28,493 nt of DNA from positions 1 to 28,493 of the forward strand of contig JBOGGN010000466.1 of the NCBI GenBank assembly GCA_050744165.1, in the 5' to 3' direction. Positions 21,260 through 28,493 of the stretch are shown here, piece after piece. Below the pieces are notes generated by a model, which was given only the letters and a program-made list of their open reading frames with translations, was not told the origin of the DNA and made no database searches. Numbering within the stretch: the stretch's first letter is position 1; each line of letters starts with the position of its first letter. The stretch is from JBOGGN01 sp050744165. Lineage in GTDB: Bacteria; Actinomycetota; Acidimicrobiia; Acidimicrobiales; Palsa-688. Made by a program: the position numbers and the translations under genes.

Positions 21260-22747
21260 GTGAACCTGGCGTCGATCATCGACGGCCACCCCGACGGTGA
21301 CGCCGCCCTGATCACCGCGACCGGGGAGGTCACGACCTACGGCGAGCTGCGGCGCGCCGCGGCCGCCTGGCACCAGCGGCTGGTCGAGCGGGGGGTCGGC
21401 CCGGGCGACCGGGTGGCGCTGCTGTCGGCAAACCACCCGGCCTTCGTGGTGGGCTACCTGGCAGCACTGCGGGCGGGGGCCATCACGGTGCCGCTCAACA
21501 TCGCCAGCCCCACCGCCGAGGTGGCCCGCCAGCTGGCCACGGTCGACGTCAAAGCGCTCCTGGCGGGTCCGGGCGCCAGCGCCGTGGCAGCGTCGCTCGG
21601 CGTGGCTGTCATCTCACTGAACGATGGACGCGTCGACGACTCCGAGGAGGGAAAAGACGCCCCGCCACCGCCGGTCGAGCGTGACCCGAGCGATGTCGCC
21701 GCCTTGTTGTTCACGGCGGGAACCTCGGGTTCGCCCCGGGCCGCCATGCTCACCCACGCCAACCTGTTGGCCAATTTGGAACAGTTCCAACGCCACCCCG
21801 GCCGGGCCCTCGACGCCCACGACCGGGCGCTGGCGGTGCTCCCGCTGTCGCACATCTTCGGACTGAACACCGTGCTCGGCGGCGCTCTGTTCATCGGTGC
21901 CGCGGTGGTGCTGCTGGACCACTTCGACCCCGTCGCCACCCTCGACGCCATCGCCCGGCACCGAGTGACCATCGTGGTCGGGGCACCGACCATGTTCGCC
22001 GCCTTGACCGCCGCCGGCGCCCAGGTGGAAGGCCAACCGCTGGCCAATGCCCGCCTGGCGTTCTCCGGAGCGGCGCCGCTGTCGACCGAGGTGGCCAATG
22101 CCTGGCAGCGGCGCTTCGGGCTGCCGCTCCGCCAGGGTTACGGCCTGACCGAGGCGTCGCCGGTGGTAACCGCGGCCCTGGTCGAGGGCCCGTCACGGCC
22201 GACGTCGATCGGCATTCCCATCCCAGGGGTGACGGTGCGCCTCGTCGACGACGACGGCGACGAGGCGCTGGCCGGCGATCCGGGGGAGATCTGGGTCAAG
22301 GGGACCAATGTGTTCCCCGGGTACTGGAACGACCCCGCGGCGACCGAGATTGCCTTGACGCCCGACGGCTGGCTGCGGACCGGGGACATCGCGGTCATGG
22401 GCGACGACGGCGAGCTGGCGATCGTGGACCGGGCCAAGGACCTGGTCATCGTCTCCGGCTTCAACGTGTACCCGGCGGAGGTGGAGGAGGTGCTGGCGGA
22501 CCACCCAGGGGTCTCGGATGTGGCCGTGGTCGGCGACGAGGACCGCTATCGCGGCGAGAGCGTGCACGCCTACGTCGTCCTGACGGGGGCCGACGCTGCC
22601 TCGCAGGCGGAGCTGAAGGCGTGGTGCCGGGCCCGGCTGGCGCCCTACAAGTGCCCCTCGAAGTTCACCTTCGTGGCCGCCCTGCCCCACGGCTTGGCCG
22701 GCAAGCTGCTCAGACGCTCACTCCGCTCGGCTGCGGCGGCCGGGTAG
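21260..22747 (+). CDS. AMP-forming acyl-CoA synthetase (FadD-like)
   Basis: Activates a carboxylic acid, probably a fatty acid, to an acyl-CoA via acyl-AMP. 495 aa from GTG 21260. Adenylation motifs: A3 LLFTAGTSGSPRAAMLTH (the usual PKG is PRA), A5 YGLTEASP, A7 GWLRTGDIAV, A8 VDRAKDLVIVSGFNVYPAEV, and the C-terminal catalytic lysine in PHGLAGKLLRR. The short N-terminus is typical of soluble members. The last residues (RSLRSAAAAG) fall in a DNA repeat shared with the intergenic region. Chain-length specificity not predictable. Confidence 0.9.
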   Translation: MNLASIIDGHPDGDAALITATGEVTTYGELRRAAAAWHQRLVERGVGPGDRVALLSANHPAFVVGYLAALRAGAITVPLNIASPTAEVARQLATVDVKALLAGPGASAVAASLGVAVISLNDGRVDDSEEGKDAPPPPVERDPSDVAALLFTAGTSGSPRAAMLTHANLLANLEQFQRHPGRALDAHDRALAVLPLSHIFGLNTVLGGALFIGAAVVLLDHFDPVATLDAIARHRVTIVVGAPTMFAALTAAGAQVEGQPLANARLAFSGAAPLSTEVANAWQRRFGLPLRQGYGLTEASPVVTAALVEGPSRPTSIGIPIPGVTVRLVDDDGDEALAGDPGEIWVKGTNVFPGYWNDPAATEIALTPDGWLRTGDIAVMGDDGELAIVDRAKDLVIVSGFNVYPAEVEEVLADHPGVSDVAVVGDEDRYRGESVHAYVVLTGADAASQAELKAWCRARLAPYKCPSKFTFVAALPHGLAGKLLRRSLRSAAAAG

Positions 22748-22812
22748 GGGCGGCGGCGCAAGCTGCCTAGGCGCTCACTTCGCTCGGCTGGGGCGGCGCG
22801 GTAGGGGCGGCG
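22701..22812. repeat. Imperfect direct repeat at the ends of two convergent genes
   Basis: Two copies of about 55 bp (22701-22755 and 22758-22812), starting GCAAGCTGC and ending GGTAGGGGCGGCG, with a few substitutions. The first copy codes the C-terminus of the acyl-CoA synthetase; the second, read on the other strand, codes the C-terminus of the membrane protein. Confidence 0.85.
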
Positions 22813-23540
22813 TCTTTTCCCACCTGGCCGTCAGCTGCCGCCTGGCCGCGGGGGGACGCCACCCGGAGCTGGCCGGTGGCCACGAGGAACCCGCCGAAGA
22901 TCACCGTGATGCCCACCAGCAGGGTCACCGAGAACGCCGTCATGGCGCCGAACACCGAGTTCAGCGTGCCGCTGGCGCCGAGGATCAAGGTGCCGAGGGC
23001 GATCAGGCCGTTGGACCACAGGAGGCGGCGTGGGGCGGCGGTGCGTACCACCTGCCAGAGGCTCCAGACGGCGCCACCGAAGATGACGACGGCGCCGCCG
23101 GCGGACCCCACACCGGCCAGCACCCGGGGGAGGGGGCCGAAGACCTTGGAGCCCTGTGCCAGCTGGTTCACCGGCAGCGGCGCCCGGAAGGACGCGGTGA
23201 CGACCACGCCGACGCTGAAGGCGCAGAAGCCGAAGACCCCGAGCGCCGAGGCGTGGCCGGCCCGTCGCCCGGACAGCAGGTACACCGTGCCCAGGGCCAG
23301 CACGGGCACGTCGCAAATGGCTCCGAACAGGTAGAAGGCCCGGAACACCGGGCCGCTCCACCCGGCCTGGGCGCCGAAGGCCAGCGCCCCCGCGGCCAGC
23401 GCGAACAGCGCCAGGGCGGCGCTCCATGCCAGCTCGTAGGGTCGGCGGCTGCGCAGCCAACGCTCCAGGGTCGACATCCCGAAGGCCAGGCCGACCATGG
23501 CGGCGGCGACGCCGACCGCGGTTTCCAGCGGGTGGCGCAT
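22767..23540 (-). CDS. Multi-pass membrane protein of unknown function
   Basis: 257 aa from ATG 23540. About seven hydrophobic helices, for example AVGVAAAMVGLAFGMSTLER, AWSAALALFALAAGALAFGA, FYLFGAICDVPVLALGTVYL, VFGFCAFSVGVVVTASF, and the closing LLVGITVIFGGFLVATGQL; then a short Ala/Pro-rich tail. I do not recognise the family. The start has a TAACCT box 8 nt upstream. Divergent from rex with 77 nt between starts. The earlier in-frame start at 23624 would overlap rex. Confidence 0.75.
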   Translation of the reverse strand: MRHPLETAVGVAAAMVGLAFGMSTLERWLRSRRPYELAWSAALALFALAAGALAFGAQAGWSGPVFRAFYLFGAICDVPVLALGTVYLLSGRRAGHASALGVFGFCAFSVGVVVTASFRAPLPVNQLAQGSKVFGPLPRVLAGVGSAGGAVVIFGGAVWSLWQVVRTAAPRRLLWSNGLIALGTLILGASGTLNSVFGAMTAFSVTLLVGITVIFGGFLVATGQLRVASPRGQAAADGQVGKDAAPTAPPQPSEVSA

Positions 23541-23548
23541 CGACGACG

Positions 23549-23554
23549 AGGTTA
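23549..23554 (-). promoter_or_regulatory. -10 box for the membrane-protein gene
   Basis: TAACCT on the minus strand, 8 nt before the ATG at 23540; no Shine-Dalgarno. Confidence 0.5.
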
Positions 23555-23605
23555 CCCGCCAGATACTGCATGTGAACTTGTGACCGCCGTGGTGAGGCCC
23601 GGCGG

Positions 23606-23611
23606 TACGAT
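23606..23611 (+). promoter_or_regulatory. -10 box for rex
   Basis: TACGAT, 6 nt before the ATG at 23618; no Shine-Dalgarno. A TGTGAAC half-site at 23571-23577 lies upstream, but without its inverted partner. Confidence 0.5.
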
Positions 23612-23617
23612 AAACGC

Positions 23618-24337
23618 ATGGCACCCGGCCGCCATATCCCCGAAGCCACCGTGGCGCGCCTGCCGCTGTATCTGCGGGCCATCGACGTCGCCGAAGCCAA
23701 GGCGGCGACCGTGTCGTCGGAGCGGCTGGCCGACCTCGCCGGGGTCAACGCGGCCAAGGTGCGCAAGGACCTGTCCTACCTCGGTTCCTACGGGACTCGG
23801 GGGGTCGGCTACGACATCGAGTTCCTGCGCCACCAGATCAGCCGCCAGCTGGGGCTCACCCGGGACTGGCCCATCGTGATCTGTGGTGTCGGCTATCTCG
23901 GCCACGCCTTGGCCAACTACCGGGGGTTCGCGGCCCGGGGGTACCGCGTGGCGGCCCTGCTCGACGCCGATCCCAAGAAGATCGGCGAACGGCTGGGTGA
24001 CCACTACATCCAGCACATGGGTGACCTCGACGAGGTGGTCAAGCGGGAGAAGGTCGTCATCGGGGTCATCGCGACCCCGGCCGCGGTGGCCCAGGAGGTG
24101 GCCGACCGGCTGGTGAAGGCGGGGGTCAACTCGATCTTGAACTTCGCGCCCTGCGTGCTGTCGGTGCCCGACCACGTGTCGCTGCGCAAGGTCGACCTGT
24201 CGATCGAGTTGCAGATTTTGAGCTTCTACCACCAGCGGGCCATCAACGGAGGGCTGCCTGCCGACGTCGCCCTTCCCGCCGAGGTGACCCTCCCCGGGGC
24301 GGGGCTGCCGGCGGACATCGCCCGGCCCGCGGTCTAG
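23618..24337 (+). CDS. rex: Redox-sensing transcriptional repressor Rex
   Basis: Binds DNA when the NADH/NAD+ ratio is low and releases it on binding NADH. 239 aa. N-terminal winged helix (LPLYLRAIDVAEAK, LADLAGVNAAKVRKDLSYLG, GTRGVGYDI) and C-terminal Rossmann domain with the dinucleotide motif VICGVGYLGHALANY, then LLDADPKKIGE and the conserved NFAPCVLSVPDHV. A short Pro/Ala-rich tail follows the usual end (SFYHQRA). In Streptomyces rex heads a rex-hemACD operon, and the same order is seen here with one added gene. Confidence 0.96.
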   Translation: MAPGRHIPEATVARLPLYLRAIDVAEAKAATVSSERLADLAGVNAAKVRKDLSYLGSYGTRGVGYDIEFLRHQISRQLGLTRDWPIVICGVGYLGHALANYRGFAARGYRVAALLDADPKKIGERLGDHYIQHMGDLDEVVKREKVVIGVIATPAAVAQEVADRLVKAGVNSILNFAPCVLSVPDHVSLRKVDLSIELQILSFYHQRAINGGLPADVALPAEVTLPGAGLPADIARPAV

Positions 24338-24373
24338 GGCTCTCGGCGCCGCGCGCCACGCCCGGGGCTGTCG

Positions 24374-25006
24374 GTGCCGGTCGAGGGCGAGCAGTACCCG
24401 GTCAACCTGATCCTGTCGGGCCGGCGTTGCCTCGTTGTCGGCGGTGGGCGGGTGGCGGCCCGCAAGGTGGCCGGCCTCCTGGCCTGCGGCGCCGAGGTCC
24501 ATGTCATCGCGGCCGAGCCCGGCGCTGAGATCGCGGCCTTGTGCGTCCCCGTCGAGCGGCGGGCCTACCGGGATGGCGACCTCGACGGCTACCGCCTGGT
24601 GATTGCCGCCACCGATGACCCGGCCGTCAACCGGGCCATCTTCGAGGCCGGCGAGGCGGCCGGGACGTGGGTCAACAGCGCCGACGATCCCGCCAGTTGC
24701 TCCTTCACCCTGCCCTCGGTCGTTCGTCGGGGCCCGATCATGGTGACGGTGGCGACCGGCGGCCGCAGCCCCGCCCTGTCGGCGTGGCTCCGCGATCGCA
24801 TTGAGGGCTTCGTCGGACCCGAGTACGAGGTGCTGCTCGAACTTGTGGCCCGCGCCCGGGAAGCTATCCGAGCCGAGGGGCGTTCCACCGAGCAGGTCGA
24901 TTGGCAAATTGTCTTGGATTCGGACATGCTCGAACTGATTAGGGACGGGCACCCGGACCTGGCAAGGGAGCGTTTGCAGACGTGGCTGTCGTCGTTGTCG
25001 GGCTGA
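24374..25006 (+). CDS. Precorrin-2 dehydrogenase / sirohydrochlorin ferrochelatase (CysG N-domain type)
   Basis: Oxidises precorrin-2 with NAD+ to sirohydrochlorin and may insert iron to give siroheme, the cofactor of sulfite and nitrite reductases. 210 aa from GTG 24374. NAD motif CLVVGGGRVAARKVAGLL, IAATDDPAVNRAIFE, then VNSADDPASCSFTLPSVV and TGGRSPALSAWLRDRIE. The VN-DD pair at the position of the catalytic Asp of CysG/Met8p is kept. Lies 36 nt after rex and overlaps hemA by 25 nt. The matching methyltransferase is the CobA half of the gene at 27257. Confidence 0.92.
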   Translation: MPVEGEQYPVNLILSGRRCLVVGGGRVAARKVAGLLACGAEVHVIAAEPGAEIAALCVPVERRAYRDGDLDGYRLVIAATDDPAVNRAIFEAGEAAGTWVNSADDPASCSFTLPSVVRRGPIMVTVATGGRSPALSAWLRDRIEGFVGPEYEVLLELVARAREAIRAEGRSTEQVDWQIVLDSDMLELIRDGHPDLARERLQTWLSSLSG

Positions 25007-26244
25007 ACCACCGCACCGTCCCCCTCGAGATTCTCGAGCGGATGTCGGTGGGGCAGACCACGGCGCCCAAGGCCTTGCACGATCTGCTGAGCCGCGAGCA
25101 CCTGACCGAGGCGGTCGTGCTGTCGACCTGCATGCGCACCGAGATCTACGCCGTCGCCGCCCGCTACCACGGCGCCATGTCGGACGTCCGCCACTTCCTC
25201 ACCGCCTGGGGCGGTACCGAACCGGAGCGCTTCGGCGACCACCTGTACTCGTACTACGAAGCCAGTGCCGCCAACCACCTGTTCCAGGTGGCGTCGGGCA
25301 TCGACTCGGCCGTCATCGGTGAGGGTGAGGTGCTGCGCCAGGTCCGCCACGCCTGGGAGCTGGCCCGCACCGAGAAGGCGGCGGGACCGGTGCTCGGCCA
25401 CCTGTTCCGCCATGCCGTCGAGGTGGGCAAGAGGGTGCGTCGGGAGACGGCCATTACCCGGGGGATAACGTCGCTCTCACAGGCCGCAGTGGCCATGGCC
25501 AGCGCCCGCTTGGACGGCCTGGAGGGCCGGACAGTGTTGCTGGTCGGCGCGGGCGAGATGGGTGAGGGCATGGTCCAGGCGCTGGCCACGGTGCCGGGCA
25601 TCGGCCGCACCCTGGTCGCCAACCGCACCTGGGCCAAGGCGGCCAAGCTGGCCGAGCGTCTGGGTGGGATCCCGGTGGCGCTGGGGGCGCTGGCGGCGGC
25701 GTTCGAGGAGGCCGACGTGGTGTTGACCTCGACCGGCGCCCCGGCATCACTGATCGAGCCGTCCGACCTGGAGCCCATCCTGCCGGCTCGACGGGGGCGG
25801 CCGCTCCTGGTCGTCGACATCGCGGTGCCTCGCGACGTCGATCCCGCAGTGGGCAACCTGGCCGGAGTCACCCTGCTCAACATGGACGACCTGAAGGCGT
25901 TCGTCGACGCGGCCATGGCGGAGCGGCGCCGGGAGATCCCCGCGGTGAACCGGATCATTGGCGAGGAGCTGGACCGCTTCGCCAACCTGAGTGCGGCGCG
26001 ACAGGTGGCTCCCTTGGTGGCCGCCCTTCGCGACCGGCTCGAGGCAACCCGTGTCTCCGAGCTGGACCGCTACCGAGGCCGCCTGGCTGGTCTGGACCAG
26101 GACCAGCGTCACGAGGTGGAGGCCCTGACTCGAAGCTTGCTGGCCAAGGTGCTCCACGAGCCCACCATGGCCCTGAAGGACGTGGCCGGTTCGGTCCAAG
26201 GCGAGCAACTGGCCGAGGCGGTACGGGTCCTCTTCGACCTCTGA
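24982..26244 (+). CDS. hemA: Glutamyl-tRNA reductase
   Basis: First committed step of the C5 heme pathway: reduces glutamyl-tRNA to glutamate-1-semialdehyde with NADPH. 420 aa. N-terminal VVVGLNHRTVPLEILE, catalytic Cys50 in VVLSTCMRTEIYAV (the usual STCNRTE has Met for Asn here), GIDSAVIGEGEVLRQVR, the Rossmann motif VLLVGAGEMGEGM and ANRTWAKA, VDIAVPRDVDP, and the C-terminal dimer helices. GTG 24982 is the only start that keeps the GLNHRT motif; it overlaps the upstream gene by 25 nt, suggesting coupling. Confidence 0.97.
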   Translation: MAVVVVGLNHRTVPLEILERMSVGQTTAPKALHDLLSREHLTEAVVLSTCMRTEIYAVAARYHGAMSDVRHFLTAWGGTEPERFGDHLYSYYEASAANHLFQVASGIDSAVIGEGEVLRQVRHAWELARTEKAAGPVLGHLFRHAVEVGKRVRRETAITRGITSLSQAAVAMASARLDGLEGRTVLLVGAGEMGEGMVQALATVPGIGRTLVANRTWAKAAKLAERLGGIPVALGALAAAFEEADVVLTSTGAPASLIEPSDLEPILPARRGRPLLVVDIAVPRDVDPAVGNLAGVTLLNMDDLKAFVDAAMAERRREIPAVNRIIGEELDRFANLSAARQVAPLVAALRDRLEATRVSELDRYRGRLAGLDQDQRHEVEALTRSLLAKVLHEPTMALKDVAGSVQGEQLAEAVRVLFDL

Positions 26245-26249
26245 GCGGT

Positions 26250-27221
26250 TTGTCCCCATCCGACCAGGTGGCACCCGATGGGGGCCGCGACCTGGGGATG
26301 GCGACCCGGGGCCGGGGGCTGGTGCTGGCGACGCGGGGGAGCGAACTGGCCCGCTGGCAGGCCGACCGTGTCGCCGCCTTGTTGCGGGCCGCGCACCCGG
26401 GCTTGTCGGTGTCGCTGCTGGAGGTCGAGACGGCGGGCGATCGCCGCGCCGACGTGCCCATCACCGACCTGGCCGGCCAAGGCGTCTTTGTCAAGGAGGT
26501 TCAGGCCGCGGTGCTCGACGGTCGGGCCGACCTGGCGGTTCACTCGGCCAAGGACCTGCCGTCGACGACGCCCCCAGGGTTGGTGCTGGCCTGCACTCCC
26601 GAGCGAGCCGACTTCCGAGACGCCCTGGTCGGATCGACCCTGGCGAGGCTGCCGGCGGGCGCTCTGGTGGCCACCGGGTCGGTCCGGCGACGGGCCCAGC
26701 TCGCCTGGCTGCGGCCCGACGTGACCTTTACCGGGCTGCGGGGCAACATCGCCACCCGTCTGGCGAAGGCGGGACCCGACCGGGTCGTGGTGGTGGCGGC
26801 GGCGGCACTCGCACGCCTCGGCCTGCTGGCGCGCGCCGACGAGATCCTGGCGCCGGAGATCCTGCTGCCCCAGGTGGCTCAGGGGGCGCTGGCGGTGGAG
26901 TGCCGCGTTGACGACGCCGCGGCCCGGGCGGCGCTGGCGGCAATCGACGATCTGACGGCGCACCGAGCGGTGGCCGCCGAGCGGGGGTTCCTGCGACGGC
27001 TGGGCGGGGGGTGCGACCTCCCGGTCGGGGCGTTGGCGACGGTCATCGACGGCGACATCTCGATCGAGGGGATGCTCGCCAGCCCCGACGGCCATGTCCT
27101 GCTCCGGGCTCGGCGGGTGGGGGGCGGCGAGCCGGCGGCGCTGGGGGAGGTGCTGGCGGAGGAGCTGCTCGCCGCCGGTGGCGACGAGCTGCTGGGTCGC
27201 GGTGAATCCGCACGTAGTTGA
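26250..27221 (+). CDS. hemC: Porphobilinogen deaminase (hydroxymethylbilane synthase)
   Basis: Joins four porphobilinogens into hydroxymethylbilane. 323 aa from TTG 26250, 5 nt after the hemA stop; ATG 26298, just before the conserved LVLATRGSELARWQ, is an alternative. Motifs: AGDRRADVPI, GQGVFVKEVQAAVLDGRAD, AVHSAKDLPS (catalytic Asp), GSVRRRAQL, GLRGNIATRL, LPQVAQGALAVECR, and the dipyrromethane-cofactor cysteine in RRLGGGCDLPVGALA (Cys255 from the TTG). All key residues present. Confidence 0.96.
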   Translation: MSPSDQVAPDGGRDLGMATRGRGLVLATRGSELARWQADRVAALLRAAHPGLSVSLLEVETAGDRRADVPITDLAGQGVFVKEVQAAVLDGRADLAVHSAKDLPSTTPPGLVLACTPERADFRDALVGSTLARLPAGALVATGSVRRRAQLAWLRPDVTFTGLRGNIATRLAKAGPDRVVVVAAAALARLGLLARADEILAPEILLPQVAQGALAVECRVDDAAARAALAAIDDLTAHRAVAAERGFLRRLGGGCDLPVGALATVIDGDISIEGMLASPDGHVLLRARRVGGGEPAALGEVLAEELLAAGGDELLGRGESARS

Positions 27222-27242
27222 TCAGCCGGGACCCGAGACCGG

Positions 27243-27248
27243 TACCTT
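27243..27248 (+). promoter_or_regulatory. -10 box for the cobA-hemD fusion
   Basis: TACCTT, 8 nt before the ATG at 27257; no Shine-Dalgarno. It suggests an extra promoter within the tetrapyrrole cluster. Confidence 0.5.
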
Positions 27249-27256
27249 GCTGGCCC

Positions 27257-28493
27257 ATGACCGTCTACTTGGTTGGCGCCGGGCCCGGGGATCCGGGTCT
27301 GCTCACCGTGCGCGGGGCCGAGGTGCTGGCCCGCGCTGACGTCGTGGTCCACGACCGCTTGTCTGAGGCGTCGCTCCTCGACCTGGCGCCGGCTCACGCG
27401 GAGCGGATCGACGTCGGCAAGTCGCCGGGGGGGCCGGTCGATCAGGACGGGATCAACCAGCTGCTGATCGAGCGGGCCCGCGGCGGGGCGACCGTCGTCC
27501 GCTTGAAAGGGGGCGACCCCTTCGTGTTCGGCCGGGGCGGGGAGGAGGCGGCTGCTCTCGCCGAGGCGGGCGTGGCGTGGGAGGTGGTACCCGGGATCAC
27601 CTCGGCGGTGGCGGTACCCGCCTATGCCGGGATCCCCGTGACCCACCGAGGGCTGTCGACCTCCTTTACGGTGGTGACCGGCCACTCCCGCCACGCCGTC
27701 GACCGGGAGACCAACTGGGCCGCGCTCGCCGCCGCCGGGGGGACCATCGTGGTCCTGATGGGCGTGGCCCACCGGCGCGACATCGCCGCCCGACTGATGG
27801 CCGGGGGGCTGCCGGCGGCCACGCCGGTCGCCGCCGTCCGCTGGGGAACCCGGGCTCAGCAGTCGTCGCGCCGGTGCCGGCTGGACGAGTTGGCCACCCT
27901 CCCGCTCGAGCCGCCGGCGACCATCGTCATCGGCCCGGTCGCCCGCATGGACCTGGCGTGGTTCGAGCGCCGGCCGCTGTTCGGCCGCAGGGTGGTGGTG
28001 ACCAGGGCGCGAGCAGACGCCTCGGAGCTGTCCGAGCAACTGACCGCCCTCGGCGCCGACGTAGTCGAGTTGCCCACCATCGAGATCGTCGACCCCGCCG
28101 ACGGCGGCGTGGAGTTGCGGTACGCGGCCGTTGAGTTGACCGACGGGCGCATCGACTGGGTCGTGTTCACCTCGCCCCGGGCAGTCGAGCGGTTTCTGCC
28201 CCTGCTGCACGACGCCCGCTCCTTCGGAACGGCGCAGATCGCGGCGATCGGACCCGGGACCGCGGCTGCCCTGGCCAAGTTCTCGCTGGTTGCGGACCTG
28301 GTGCCCCCGGAGTTCGTGGCGGAATCACTGGTCGAGGCGTTTCCCAGCCCGCCCCCGGCGGGGGGCCGGGTACTGCTGCCCCGAGCGGCGAGCGCTCGCA
28401 ACGTGCTGCCCGCGGGACTGGCCGCACTCGGTTGGCAGGTCACGGTCGTTGAGGCCTATCGGACGGAGCTGGCGGCGACCGATCCGTCGGCGC
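27257..28493 (+). CDS. Uroporphyrinogen-III C-methyltransferase / uroporphyrinogen-III synthase fusion (3' end outside window)
   Basis: Two enzymes in one chain; 412 codons visible. Residues 1-235: SUMT (CobA/CysG C-domain) that methylates uroporphyrinogen III twice with SAM to precorrin-2: VGAGPGDPGLLTVRG, VVHDRL, VRLKGGDPFVFGRGGEE, VVPGITSAVAVPAYAGIPVT, TIVVLMGVAH, PATIVIGPVA. From about residue 240: HemD, which closes and inverts hydroxymethylbilane: GRRVVVTRARADASELSEQL, WVVFTSPRAVERFLPLL, IAAIGPGTAAAL, VLLPRAASARNVLP, VVEAYRTE. HemD is still open at the edge but close to full length. The fusion is known in actinobacteria (Rv0511-like). Confidence 0.95.
   Translation, partial: MTVYLVGAGPGDPGLLTVRGAEVLARADVVVHDRLSEASLLDLAPAHAERIDVGKSPGGPVDQDGINQLLIERARGGATVVRLKGGDPFVFGRGGEEAAALAEAGVAWEVVPGITSAVAVPAYAGIPVTHRGLSTSFTVVTGHSRHAVDRETNWAALAAAGGTIVVLMGVAHRRDIAARLMAGGLPAATPVAAVRWGTRAQQSSRRCRLDELATLPLEPPATIVIGPVARMDLAWFERRPLFGRRVVVTRARADASELSEQLTALGADVVELPTIEIVDPADGGVELRYAAVELTDGRIDWVVFTSPRAVERFLPLLHDARSFGTAQIAAIGPGTAAALAKFSLVADLVPPEFVAESLVEAFPSPPPAGGRVLLPRAASARNVLPAGLAALGWQVTVVEAYRTELAATDPSA

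Noticed and set aside
23571..23584. Possible Rex operator upstream of rex
   Set aside because: Only one clean half-site TGTGAAC followed by TTGTGAC in direct, not inverted, orientation; the palindrome TGTGAAC...GTTCACA is not present, so autoregulation cannot be claimed.
1..28493. CRISPR arrays, insertion sequences, prophage or integrative element near tRNA-Lys
   Set aside because: No evenly spaced repeats, transposase or integrase motifs, or duplicated tRNA 3' end were seen; all repeats found are short in-frame expansions or the local duplication at 22701.

Overview
The window is about 70% G+C, densely coded, with many GTG/TTG starts and 4-nt stop/start overlaps. NiSOD with its maturation protease, an MshA-type glycosyltransferase, a proC-excisionase-like HTH pair, a rex-hemA-hemC-hemD block and an RsiG-like protein all point to an actinomycete-lineage bacterium (Actinomycetota). 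A deep branch such as Acidimicrobiia is my guess; I cannot place it further. Nothing looks like a phage, IS element or CRISPR array. This reads as a core chromosomal region, with synteny to the mycobacterial mshA-proC-hemA-hemC region as I remember it.

Layout. 1-1039 (-): ABC ATPase, cut by the window edge. 1168-2454 (+): seryl-tRNA synthetase. 2730-6298 (-): four-gene osmoprotectant (glycine betaine/choline class) ABC transporter operon in the order binding lipoprotein, permease, permease, ATPase-CBS. 6416-8139 (+): histidine phosphatase overlapping a zinc-finger rhomboid protease. 8219-8725 (+): secreted six-cysteine protein. 8748-8820 (-): tRNA-Lys(UUU). 8920-10263 (+): membrane-anchored HtrA-type protease with PDZ. 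10345-10539 (+): small DksA/TraR-like zinc protein. 10561-12060 (-): biotin-dependent carboxyltransferase, then a YgjP-type metallopeptidase (-), divergent from a MoaD-like protein (+) and a CdsA-like membrane protein (+). 14450-15371: divergent sodN/sodX. 15391-17529 (+): RsiG-like c-di-GMP protein, receiver domain, HD-GYP phosphodiesterase, XRE regulator. 17561-18850: MshA-like glycosyltransferase. 18930-19016: candidate structured RNA. 19093-20255: proC and an excisionase-type HTH gene. 20281-22747: SAM hydrolase, a 30-aa membrane peptide, acyl-CoA synthetase. 22767-23540 (-): membrane protein. 23618-28493 (+): rex, precorrin-2 dehydrogenase, hemA, hemC, cobA-hemD fusion (cut by the edge).

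Three things stand out. First, the substrate-binding protein of the osmoprotectant transporter appears circularly permuted: the segment that normally ends the OpuAC fold is at its N-terminus, joined to the normal beginning by a Gly/Ser linker. Second, the RsiG-like protein carries an exact copy of the c-di-GMP signature E(X)3S(X)2R(X)3Q(X)3D plus a second copy with Q changed to F, and sits in a tight cluster with a response regulator and an HD-GYP enzyme, so c-di-GMP sensing, signalling input and second-messenger breakdown may be encoded together. Third, a 19-nt-arm inverted repeat lies just downstream of a -10-like box between mshA and proC and may be an undescribed small RNA.

Across the window many genes have a TANNNT box ending 6-11 nt before the start codon with no Shine-Dalgarno, the pattern expected for leaderless transcription. 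The right end joins redox sensing (Rex) to heme and siroheme synthesis: HemA and HemC make hydroxymethylbilane, the HemD half makes uroporphyrinogen III, the CobA half methylates it to precorrin-2, and the CysG-N-like enzyme oxidises that toward siroheme.
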